Below, piece after piece: positions 1 through 5,884 of a DNA stretch of 6,495 bases. The stretch covers positions 1-6,495 of the forward strand of contig JACQDG010000450.1 of assembly GCA_016201185.1 (NCBI GenBank). The letters run 5' to 3'. Position numbers and translations under genes: made by a program. The DNA comes from Acidobacteriota bacterium. Lineage in GTDB: Bacteria; Acidobacteriota; Terriglobia; Bryobacterales; JACQDG01. Below the pieces are notes generated by a model. That model was not told the origin of the DNA, made no database searches, and saw nothing but the letters and a program-made list of their open reading frames with translations. The stretch's first letter is position 1. Every line of letters begins with the position of its first letter.

Positions 1-1174
1 AGATCAATACGTACGCGTAGTCGCCATTCACCGACACGTTAATGGCGAATCCCGGGAGATCAGGAACCGCGCCCACTTCTCTGGGACGCGCCGCGTCCGA
101 GATATCCAGGATCCGGAGCCCGGAGCTACCCGCCGCGACATACGCATGGTCACCGGCCACCGCCACCGCGCGGGCGTAATCCAGCGGCCAGTAAGCGCCC
201 ACCTCGGTTGGGCCGGAGTCGGCGGTCAAGCTGAATACATGCAAGCCCCGGGTGCTGTCGGCCACGTACGCCATGCTTCCGCTCACCGCTATGCTGCGGG
301 CGCACCCTCCGGGCATCTCCGCGGCCTGCATCTCCACGGGACTCGCCGGATCGAGAGCGTCCACAACCCGCAGGCCTCCGAAGGCGTCGGCCACGTAAAG
401 CTTCCCGCCGGACTTTCTGACTCCGAGAGCGAGCCCAGGCGTCTTGTACGCGCCCGTCTCAGCCGGATGGGCGGGGTCCAACGCGCTGACCACCTTGATC
501 CCTTCCCAGCCGTCGGCGACGTAGGCGATTCGTCCCTCGACGGCCACGTCAAATGTATATCCGTTCGTATCGATGGAACCGATCTCGGCCGGGTGCGCCG
601 GATCCGCGATATCCGCAATCAGCAAGCCGGCGCCGCCTGCCGCTATGTACGCGTAGCGTCCCTCCACCGCCACGTGAAAGGCGTAATTCATGACATAGGC
701 AGCGCCCACTTCGACCGGCTGCGAGGGCTTGGAAACATCGAAGATCCGCAGGCCGTACGGGCCATCCGCGAGGTAGACCGTCTTGCCGACCACGGCGACG
801 CCCTCTGCATAGCCGCGCGTGTCCCAGGCGCCCACTTCAGCCGGACGGGTCGGATCGGAGACATCCACCAGCCGCAGGCCGGCTCCGCCCGCGGCCACGT
901 AAGCCACGGTCCCTTGGATCGCGATGTCTTCGACGAAGTGCGGAAAGGGCGGTGTGGCGCCTATCTCCCGGAGCTGGGCCGGGGCGGAAATATCCAGCAC
1001 GACCATCCGCAAGCCGACCCCGACGTAGGCATAGGGATCCTGTACAACCACCGCCTGAGTGGGGCCGCCGATCTGGCCGATCGTCCGCCAGGCGACTTGC
1101 CCTTGTGCCACAACCGCCGCCGGCAAACACAGCCACAGGAGGCTGATCTCGCCGTAGAACCGCAGGCCTTGCAT
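1..1174 (-). CDS. Secreted LVIVD-repeat beta-propeller protein (C-terminus beyond the left edge)
   Basis: Reading the minus strand from an ATG at 1172-1174 gives 391 codons open to the edge. Residues 1-23 look like a Sec signal peptide: R5, then a hydrophobic stretch SLLWLCLPAAVVA, then QG. The rest is a tandem array of about 42-residue units with the pattern AYVA..GGLR.VDVSDP..P.EVG, a hallmark of LVIVD repeats, which fold as beta-propeller blades. Units begin near residues 44, 87, 129, 170, 213, 255, 298 and 340, and a ninth starts near 382 before the cut. Such proteins are exported and usually of unknown binding function. The start is well fixed: an in-frame TAA lies 12 bases upstream of the ATG, and a purine-rich AAGGCGAGG precedes it. 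The gene is on the same strand as the upstream genes but is separated from them by a gene fragment and hairpins, so it probably has its own promoter. The family call is firm; the role is unknown. Confidence 0.88.
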   Translation of the reverse strand, partial: MQGLRFYGEISLLWLCLPAAVVAQGQVAWRTIGQIGGPTQAVVVQDPYAYVGVGLRMVVLDISAPAQLREIGATPPFPHFVEDIAIQGTVAYVAAGGAGLRLVDVSDPTRPAEVGAWDTRGYAEGVAVVGKTVYLADGPYGLRIFDVSKPSQPVEVGAAYVMNYAFHVAVEGRYAYIAAGGAGLLIADIADPAHPAEIGSIDTNGYTFDVAVEGRIAYVADGWEGIKVVSALDPAHPAETGAYKTPGLALGVRKSGGKLYVADAFGGLRVVDALDPASPVEMQAAEMPGGCARSIAVSGSMAYVADSTRGLHVFSLTADSGPTEVGAYWPLDYARAVAVAGDHAYVAAGSSGLRILDISDAARPREVGAVPDLPGFAINVSVNGDYAYVLI

Positions 1175-1192
1175 TGGGGCCTCGCCTTACGT

Positions 1193-1222
1193 ATTTTAGC
1201 TCTTTGTCCTTGGCCTGAAACC
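1193..1222 (-). promoter_or_regulatory. Possible promoter of the LVIVD gene
   Basis: On the minus strand a good -10 box, TAAAAT (1193-1198), is preceded at 17 bases by GTTTCA, which matches only three of six -35 positions. If used, the 5' leader would be only about a dozen bases long and the ribosome site AAGGCGAGG would sit at its very start. The short leader and poor -35 make this tentative. Confidence 0.22.
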
Positions 1223-1271
1223 TCTCCAGGGCGGATAGATCCTGCCTTGTCGCCATGTGTTTACCAATCGA

Positions 1272-1321
1272 GGTTTCTTCGGCGACCGAAGAACCATTGT
1301 CCCGAAACGGCGTTTTGGGAC
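1272..1321. repeat. Two adjacent hairpin-forming inverted repeats
   Basis: Hairpin one (1272-1295) pairs TTCTTCGG with CCGAAGAA around a three-base loop CGA, extended by a GG/CC pair past a single bulged T. Hairpin two (1299-1321) pairs GTCCC-G-AAAC with GTTT-T-GGGAC around GGC. The central pair is a G-U wobble in plus-strand RNA but an A-C mismatch in minus-strand RNA. The hairpins are three bases apart. Neither is followed by a T tract on either strand, so they are not classical rho-independent terminators. They lie about 100-150 bases upstream of the LVIVD start and beyond the end of the hydrolase unit. They could be an RNA-stabilising 3' end, a repetitive extragenic element or a regulatory leader. 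Confidence 0.5.
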
Positions 1322-1406
1322 GACGTCAGGCGCCGTCCATAGCTGTCGCGAAATGCCAGGAATTTGACCGGTCCTTGTCGGGTTCTACATCAGGACCCGC
1401 GCCTCT

Positions 1407-1535
1407 CTAAACCCGGTCGAGGTTCTTATCGATCTCCGCGATGTTCCTGTTCACGCCGTCCTGGATGGGAGCAGCCGGCCCGAAGTTGGGGAAGAACTTG
1501 TAAAGATTGTCCGCCACATACTTGGCATACCCATT
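1407..1535 (-). pseudogene. 3' fragment of a second metallo-beta-lactamase-family gene
   Basis: Minus-strand translation from 1535 to the TAG at 1407-1409 gives 42 residues beginning NGYAKYVADN and ending KNLDRV. They match the last 42 residues of the intact Tat-exported metallo-beta-lactamase protein at 2736-3908 at 37 of 42 positions. The differences are E/K, L/I, T/R, S/A and Y/D. Similarity stops abruptly on both sides: upstream at the Asn of NGY, downstream right after the stop codon. The metal-binding domain is absent. The frame stays open back to a TAA at 1635-1637 but has no ATG. A GTG at 1572-1574 would give a 55-residue product without a visible ribosome site, so expression is doubtful. 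It is most likely a remnant of a tandem duplicate whose 5' part was lost or replaced. It has no domain that would support an enzyme function. Confidence 0.75.
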
Positions 1536-1646
1536 GGCCTGGGCGCCATCCGGGAGTTGATCGGTCGGCAACACTACAGCGTTGCTCGCGGGTAATCGGC
1601 GCAGGAGCCCATGTGCACATCTACCGGGCCCGCGTTACACGACCAA

Positions 1647-2654
1647 CTAGTGCAAACCCGCCACAAAGGCACGCAATTCGCGCAGCACGTCCGCCTCGTT
1701 GGAAAGGAAGATATAGGGACTTGCTCCCGGCAATTCGATCACACGAGCGGCGGGCACGCCGCTCTGAAGGTCTCGCATGTGCCTCTTCCTGATGGCCAGA
1801 TCGATGGCGTATTGCTGTTTCATTGCCGCGCGCTCTGCAGCGTCCTGAGGTTTATACCGCTGCATCTGATCCTCAAGGGAACGGGGAGAGGCAAAGAATG
1901 CCAGCACGGGCACGCGGATGCGCGCATAGTCCGGCTTCTGTACGCCCGCGAACATCGCGTCACGGACGTTCTTCGGAGGCATGTACCTACCCATGGTTCC
2001 GTCGGGATTGGAAACGAAGAGGTTGCGCAACTCGGACTCGGGAAACGCGACTCCATGTGTCCGCATTTGCCAATCACGGTATGCTTGAAACGATTTGTAG
2101 TCCGGCGGGGGTGGGTTACGCATCGCGGCCGGAAGTTTCTTGCTATCCACCTGCTCCACCCCATAGTCGGAAAAAACAAGGGTGGGGTCCTCCGCTGAAT
2201 TCAGGTAGACAAGTCCAGCGATCCGCTCGGGATGCCCGGCGCCCAAAGTAGTTAGGTCCTGCCCGCCGAAGGAGTGGCCCACCAAAACCGGCGCGGTCAG
2301 TTTCAGCGAATCGAGAACCTGTAAAACATCGTCTGCCGAACGCTGCGCCGTGTAACCCGAGTCGGGGCGGCTGGACGCGCCGTATCCGCGCCGCGTGATG
2401 CCGTAAACGTGACAGGTTTCGGAGAGCTTTGCAGCGAAGTCATCGTACACATGAGCGGTAAGGTATCCGGCCAGCAGCACGACGGGCCGTCCGGTTCCGC
2501 CCCAATCGAGTACCTCCAGTCGGACGCCGTCTTCCACGGCTACGAACTGGACTTGGTGTTTGGACGGGTCGCGCCAGGAGACGGATTCCTGTGCGCACGC
2601 CACCAAGGAAGTCAGTACCAAAGCAGCCACTCGGGAGCCAAGAAGATCGCCCAT
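1647..2654 (-). CDS. Lipoprotein alpha/beta hydrolase, catalytic His apparently replaced
   Basis: The 335-residue product has a lipoprotein signal peptide: hydrophobic residues 9-19, then lipobox LVAC with C20 as the lipidated cysteine. It is therefore probably membrane-anchored outside the cytoplasm. Residues about 45-335 form an alpha/beta hydrolase fold: strand PVVLLAG (57-63) with the oxyanion-loop region, TRRGYGASSRP (88-97), and the nucleophile elbow GHSFGG with Ser128. After strand six comes LNSAEDP, where D156 could be the acid. Near the C-terminus LPGASPYIFLSNEADVLREL (308-327) matches the segment that normally carries the catalytic His, but the expected position reads Pro313 (CCC, one base from CAC). 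Activity may thus be lost, or another residue may substitute. The ATG at 2652-2654 is preceded by a strong GGGGAGG about ten bases away. It follows the metallo-hydrolase gene by 81 bases on the same strand. Substrate unknown. Confidence 0.88.
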   Translation of the reverse strand: MGDLLGSRVAALVLTSLVACAQESVSWRDPSKHQVQFVAVEDGVRLEVLDWGGTGRPVVLLAGYLTAHVYDDFAAKLSETCHVYGITRRGYGASSRPDSGYTAQRSADDVLQVLDSLKLTAPVLVGHSFGGQDLTTLGAGHPERIAGLVYLNSAEDPTLVFSDYGVEQVDSKKLPAAMRNPPPPDYKSFQAYRDWQMRTHGVAFPESELRNLFVSNPDGTMGRYMPPKNVRDAMFAGVQKPDYARIRVPVLAFFASPRSLEDQMQRYKPQDAAERAAMKQQYAIDLAIRKRHMRDLQSGVPAARVIELPGASPYIFLSNEADVLRELRAFVAGLH

Positions 2655-2663
2655 CGCAACGTT

Positions 2664-2671
2664 ACCTCCCC
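2664..2671 (-). promoter_or_regulatory. Strong ribosome binding site of the alpha/beta hydrolase gene
   Basis: The minus strand reads GGGGAGGT about nine to ten bases before the ATG at 2654. It is the best Shine-Dalgarno match in the window and supports this start, which also places the lipoprotein signal correctly at the N-terminus. Confidence 0.6.
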
Positions 2672-2735
2672 GGGTACCGCACGCCGCTTGGTCACCTCGC
2701 GCCCTAACCGGAAAATGGCCACCGTGAGCCGATTG

Positions 2736-3908
2736 CTAGACCCGGTCCAGGTTTTTGTAAATCTCCGAGATATTCGTGTTTACGCCATCTTGCAAGGGAG
2801 CAGCCGGGCCGAAGTTGGGGAAAAACTTGTAAAGGTTGTCCGCCACATACTCGGCATACCCATTGCCCTCGAGCGACTGGAGCGACTCGACGGTGACGGT
2901 TTTTTCGAGCTCCGCCACGGATCTGCCAGCCTTCTTGCCTTCGTCGACCCGCGCCGTCAGCTCTTCAATGTAATTGCGCATGCTGGTCATGCGCTGGCGG
3001 CCGTGGTGGACCGGGCCGTGGCCGGGCAGGATCTGGTCGAAGGCCAGGCCGGCCACTGAATCCATAGTCCGGGGCCAGGTCTTGGGATAGCCGTCGGCGA
3101 TGTAAGGCAGAAACCCGTGAATCATGTCGCCGGTAGCGGCAACCTTCTTCTGCGGGCAGAAGACGACCACGTCGCCGGCCGTGTGCGCACGCCCGTGAAA
3201 CTCCACGTGCAGGTCGTGCGCGCGGTCCTTGATGACGTGCGACCTGGTGAAAGCAATCGTCGGCAGCTCGAGCGAGAAGCTCTTCATCTCGGCCTGGTAA
3301 GCTTCCAGTTGCCGGATTTGCTCCTGGCAGAAGGCTTTTTCCGCAGCGGACGCGGCCTTGCTCATTCGGCTCTGTAAGGCGGCAATCTGCTTGGGCGCCT
3401 CGTCGAGCGAAGCTTGCAAGCGGGCTTTCGATTCCTTCTCCATCCACTGCCTGGTCGGCTCGCTGGCGACAAAGTCCACCTTGGCGCCGCCGGCTTTGTA
3501 GGCGGAGTTGCCCTGCATGTGGTCCCAGTGGAAGTGGGAGTTGACCACGTAGCGCACCGGCTTGGTGGTCACTTCCTTCTTGATCTGGGCGATGAGGGCG
3601 GCGGCCGCGGAGGGCTTGGAGTGGGTGTCCACCACCAGCACGTCCTCGGAGTTGACGAAGATGGCCGCGTTCGCGTTGATCAACGCCTGGGCGCGGGCCA
3701 GGGCGCAATAGACGCCGTCGGCGACCTTTTCGATGTCGAACAACGGCGAGCCCGCGGCGGGGGCCAGCGCGCGGGCCCAGGCAGCGCGGTGGACGCTCAG
3801 TTCAAGAATAGAGGCGCCGGCCAGCGCGCCGCCCAGCAGGTGAGCAAAGAAGTCCCGGCGCGTGGGCCGGTGATGGGCAGTGTGCCCTGAGAGGAAGTGG
3901 TTGTGCAT
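2736..3908 (-). CDS. Tat-exported metallo-beta-lactamase-fold hydrolase
   Basis: The 390-residue product opens with a twin-arginine signal: TRRDFF at 16-21, a hydrophobic stretch to about residue 36, then AWARALA near 43-49 as a likely cleavage region. It is thus probably exported folded, with its metals loaded. The mature part has the full binuclear metal set of the metallo-beta-lactamase superfamily: HFHWDH (H125, H127, D129, H130), H242 in AHTAGD, D261 in ATGD and H297 in LPGHG. Residues about 155-215 form a Lys/Glu/Gln/Ala-rich helical insertion, likely a helical hairpin, between the HxHxDH motif and H242. A conserved-looking tail (349-390) ends in KNLDRV and is duplicated at 1407-1535. 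AAGGAG lies seven bases before the ATG, and only 12 bases separate this gene from the methyltransferase stop, so co-transcription is likely. The fold includes lactamases, lactonases, sulfatases and cyclases, so the substrate cannot be assigned. Confidence 0.92.
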   Translation of the reverse strand: MHNHFLSGHTAHHRPTRRDFFAHLLGGALAGASILELSVHRAAWARALAPAAGSPLFDIEKVADGVYCALARAQALINANAAIFVNSEDVLVVDTHSKPSAAAALIAQIKKEVTTKPVRYVVNSHFHWDHMQGNSAYKAGGAKVDFVASEPTRQWMEKESKARLQASLDEAPKQIAALQSRMSKAASAAEKAFCQEQIRQLEAYQAEMKSFSLELPTIAFTRSHVIKDRAHDLHVEFHGRAHTAGDVVVFCPQKKVAATGDMIHGFLPYIADGYPKTWPRTMDSVAGLAFDQILPGHGPVHHGRQRMTSMRNYIEELTARVDEGKKAGRSVAELEKTVTVESLQSLEGNGYAEYVADNLYKFFPNFGPAAPLQDGVNTNISEIYKNLDRV

Positions 3909-3920
3909 CGCATTGCTCCT

Positions 3921-4952
3921 TCATTTGATTGCCAACATCGCGTCCAGCGGCCGGCCGGTGTGGCGTGCCTGAAAATTCCGGAAACCGGCGCGGGCCAGCA
4001 GCGCTTCGTACTCCGCCGCCGTGCGCTCCTTGCCTTCGGTAGCCACCAGCATGTTCAGCGATTGCAAGTTGGCGCTGAGCGGGCCGTCCTTGTTGGGGTA
4101 AAGGATTCTCTCGCAGATGAGCAGCCCTCCGCCCGCGGGCAAGCGCTGGTGAATTTTCTCCAAGAGAAAGTTGATCTTCGGCTCCGTCCAATCGTGCAGA
4201 ATCCGGCCCAGGGCGAACAAATCCCCTTCCGGGAAAGGGCTGGAGAAAAAATCGCCTTCCTGCACGTGAATACGATCGCCCAACCCGGCCAACTCAATGT
4301 AGCGCCGCGCCACGGGCGCTACGGCCGGCAGGTCAAAGAGCGTGGCCCGCAGGGTGGGATATCGGAGGCAGGCCTCGATCGCGAGGTGGCCGGTGGCGCC
4401 GCCCAGGTCGCATAGGTGCGTGAAACGGGACAGGTCTATGGCCGCCACCACCGCAGGCGAGCTGAGCCGGCCCATGCAGTGCATGCCGGCCAGAAAATCC
4501 CGCTTGCTTTCCTCCTTGGAGAATACCTCGCCAAAGAACTGGCTCGACTTGCTGTGAAAGGTCTGCTCCCATCGGTTTGTGCCTTGGCGCACGGCGTCTT
4601 CCAGATGGCCCCAGAGCGGATAAAGAATGCGTTCGGAATAAAGGATGTAGCCGGCAAGCGTATCGGGTGAGGTCCGCACCAGATACCGGCTGGCCACGGG
4701 CAGGTTCCGGTAGCGGTCGCCGTCCTGCACAAGGAGGCCCAGGGCCACGCAGGCGTTGAGCAATTGCTCCACGGAGTCAGGGCTGCAGCCTTTCTCTTGG
4801 GCCAGAGCGGCGACGTCCTCCGGGGCTGTTTCAAGCCGGTCGAAAATCCCCAGCGAGACGGCGGCAAACATCGCCTTGGAGGCGCGGAAAGCGTCGATCA
4901 GTTCGAGGACGATCCTTGGCTCGACGGCGGCAGAAGAGGGTTCCCCAGGCAT
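3921..4952 (-). CDS. SAM-dependent O-methyltransferase, acetylserotonin/hydroxyindole type
   Basis: From the ATG at 4950-4952 the product is 343 residues, the usual length for acetylserotonin- or caffeate-type plant/bacterial O-methyltransferases. Residues about 10-95 form the helical, winged-helix-like dimerisation domain (DAFRASKAMFAAVSLGIFD...). The SAM domain has motif LCDLGGATGHL (D182, glycines 184, 185 and 188), GDFF near 233-236, and the catalytic-site RILHDW with H253 as candidate general base, followed by CERILYP (E281). It should transfer methyl from SAM to a hydroxyl of a small aromatic or polyketide-like substrate in the cytoplasm. A longer reading from a TTG at 5046-5048 adds 32 hydrophobic-rich residues. 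I prefer the ATG because the extension is outside the family domain, although neither start has a good ribosome site. It is the first gene of the leftward unit and faces a divergent gene across an AT-rich spacer. Substrate unknown; bacteria with this fold often use it in secondary metabolism. Confidence 0.87.
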   Translation of the reverse strand: MPGEPSSAAVEPRIVLELIDAFRASKAMFAAVSLGIFDRLETAPEDVAALAQEKGCSPDSVEQLLNACVALGLLVQDGDRYRNLPVASRYLVRTSPDTLAGYILYSERILYPLWGHLEDAVRQGTNRWEQTFHSKSSQFFGEVFSKEESKRDFLAGMHCMGRLSSPAVVAAIDLSRFTHLCDLGGATGHLAIEACLRYPTLRATLFDLPAVAPVARRYIELAGLGDRIHVQEGDFFSSPFPEGDLFALGRILHDWTEPKINFLLEKIHQRLPAGGGLLICERILYPNKDGPLSANLQSLNMLVATEGKERTAAEYEALLARAGFRNFQARHTGRPLDAMLAIK

Positions 4953-5062
4953 ACTTTTCAGAAGCGGCAAAAAGAGACTATACACGATTTGCGTGGCCAG
5001 CAAGGAGTCGGACAGGGGCCCGCACCCGTTCAGAACGCATATCTTCAAGCCAGGAAAATGTT

Positions 5063-5095
5063 AGGACTACGTAGCTGCAGGCGGGCTACGGTCCT
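5063..5095. repeat. Interrupted inverted repeat in the methyltransferase leader
   Basis: AGGAC (5063-5067) pairs with GTCCT (5091-5095), and GTAGC (5071-5075) pairs with GCTAC (5085-5089). That gives ten pairs with a small asymmetric internal loop (TAC against G) and a nine-base apical loop. The left arm also contains the 8-base palindrome CTACGTAG (5067-5074). It lies about 110 bases before the preferred methyltransferase ATG, so it could be a leader hairpin or an operator. No T-tract terminator follows. Confidence 0.4.
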
Positions 5096-5168
5096 CCATG
5101 AGAATCCTAGTAGTAACTCTAGTTTTTTCAGTGGCTTAGCATTACTCAAATCTAAGATAAAAAAGCAC

Positions 5169-5197
5169 TTGCTGGAGCGGGAGAAACATGTTAACAT
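5169..5197 (+). promoter_or_regulatory. Possible sigma70-type promoter with palindrome over the -10
   Basis: TTGCTG (5169-5174) and TAACAT (5192-5197) are spaced by exactly 17 bases. They match three of six and four of six consensus positions. The perfect palindrome ATGTTAACAT (5188-5197) covers the -10 box, a position suited to a repressor. Transcription from here would leave a leader of roughly 100 bases before the ATG at 5306, containing the CCCAC/GTGGG hairpin. This is a visual match only. Confidence 0.3.
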
Positions 5198-5305
5198 CTT
5201 GGCTGGTTTAGTTAGTTCTATGAGGTTGTAGGGAATCACCCACCGAAGAGTGGGCTTTTGAGGTAAGCGAATCGCTTTGGCACGTTTGGCAGCTCGGATC
5301 GAATC

Positions 5306-5767
5306 ATGCTGATGACTTTGCTGATTTTGGTCGTTTCCTCGGCCTTGTTCCTCTACTGGTTCCGCTACACCGTTATCCTCATCCTGCGAACACGCCCCGC
5401 GCCTGACTACGCGCCGCAGGTGGCGGTAGCCAATCACTTGAGCTTCGTGGAAATCCGTCAGAAATTGCACGCACCTGTAGAAACAGAAAGCCTGGGGAGC
5501 TTCTGTAAAGCCTTACAGCAAGACTATCGGATGTTGAAGTACCTGCTGGGTCATGCGGCCACGGGGCAGGCCGGCCGCTACACGGTCGAGCAGCGGCTGC
5601 TGATGGCGAACTTCCGCGTCCTGGCGTTGTGCTGCGCCATGGTTCAGCGGTTCCAGCCGAATGCCGCCAAGACGGCCCTGCTCGAGATGTCGAGCATCCT
5701 GGAGTACTTCGCCAACGTGATGGGGAGCCGCGTGGCCGCCCTGGCGGGCGAAGCGGCCCGGGCTTGA
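5306..5767 (+). CDS. Small single-pass membrane protein of unknown function
   Basis: The 153-residue product begins with one strong hydrophobic segment (residues 2-27, LLILVVSSALFLYWF followed by R20 and later R28 and R30). This predicts an N-terminal membrane anchor with the positive side, and hence the bulk of the protein, in the cytoplasm. Residues about 65-150 look all-helical: DYRMLKYLLGHAA, then YTVEQRLLMANFRVLALCCAMVQRF, then ALLEMSSILEYFANVMGSR. There is no metal, nucleotide or enzymatic motif that I recognise. A second in-frame ATG at 5312 is an alternative start; only a weak GGATCG lies before the first. Its codon use and GC-rich third positions match its neighbours, which supports a real gene. 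It is transcribed away from the methyltransferase unit, with its promoter probably in the AT-rich spacer. It looks like a lineage-conserved hypothetical protein, but I cannot name the family. Confidence 0.8.
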   Translation: MLMTLLILVVSSALFLYWFRYTVILILRTRPAPDYAPQVAVANHLSFVEIRQKLHAPVETESLGSFCKALQQDYRMLKYLLGHAATGQAGRYTVEQRLLMANFRVLALCCAMVQRFQPNAAKTALLEMSSILEYFANVMGSRVAALAGEAARA

Positions 5768-5821
5768 TCCCGCTTTCTCTCTCCTGTATCGTTATTAGGA
5801 ACCCTCGATTGCTGTAACCAG

Positions 5822-5844
5822 TGGCCGATCATTCTCGTCGGCTA
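5822..5844. repeat. Small hairpin between the membrane protein and the LolA-like gene
   Basis: TGGCCGA (5822-5828) pairs with TCGGCTA (5838-5844), seven pairs including one G-U, around a nine-base loop. It is followed by AAGAGAG rather than a T tract, so it is not a standard intrinsic terminator. It sits in the roughly 117-base gap before the next gene and may mark the transcript boundary or leader. Confidence 0.25.
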
Positions 5845-5884
5845 AAGAGAGACCGCCACCGCAGCGGCCTTTTGAGAGTGTCCT

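Larger units (their letters stand above)
4953..5305. promoter_or_regulatory. Divergent, locally AT-rich intergenic region
   Basis: This stretch separates the leftward methyltransferase unit from the rightward membrane-protein gene and has no convincing gene of its own. The part around 5100-5230 is clearly more AT-rich than the flanking genes, as expected of a promoter region. It holds an interrupted inverted repeat (5063-5095), a 10-base palindrome ATGTTAACAT (5188-5197), a short hairpin with stem CCCAC/GTGGG (5239-5254) and AAGCGA-A-TCGCTT (5265-5277). Divergent promoters probably lie here and could share control; the leftward promoter could not be placed with confidence. Confidence 0.6.

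Noticed and set aside
837..1256. 139-codon minus-strand frame beginning MATRQDLSALERF
   Set aside because: It overlaps the LVIVD gene in another frame for most of its length, with a low-complexity Arg/Gly product. Only the first 27 or so residues look protein-like, which is not enough to call a leader peptide.
146..1342. 398-codon open frame on the plus strand
   Set aside because: It lies antisense to the LVIVD-repeat gene. Its periodic His/Gly/Arg-rich product is the mirror of the repeat codons, and the minus strand carries a clear signal peptide and repeats.
1611..1620. Perfect 10-base palindrome ATGTGCACAT downstream of the hydrolase gene
   Set aside because: A single short palindrome in a gap behind the gene, with no promoter nearby; it can occur by chance.
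1611..2198. Plus-strand open frame opposite the alpha/beta hydrolase
   Set aside because: It is antisense to a gene with clear lipobox and GHSFGG motifs, and its product resembles no family.
3414..3890. Plus-strand Gly/Val/His-rich open frame
   Set aside because: It is the antisense shadow of the metallo-beta-lactamase gene, as the biased composition shows.
5045..5470. 141-codon minus-strand frame spanning the divergent spacer
   Set aside because: It is antisense to the start of the membrane-protein gene and crosses the AT-rich promoter region; the product shows no domain or signal.
5852..5876. GC-rich CCGC/GCGG stem followed by CCTTTT before the LolA-like gene
   Set aside because: Only four base pairs and four T residues, and it would lie immediately before the gene's ribosome site; too weak for an intrinsic terminator.
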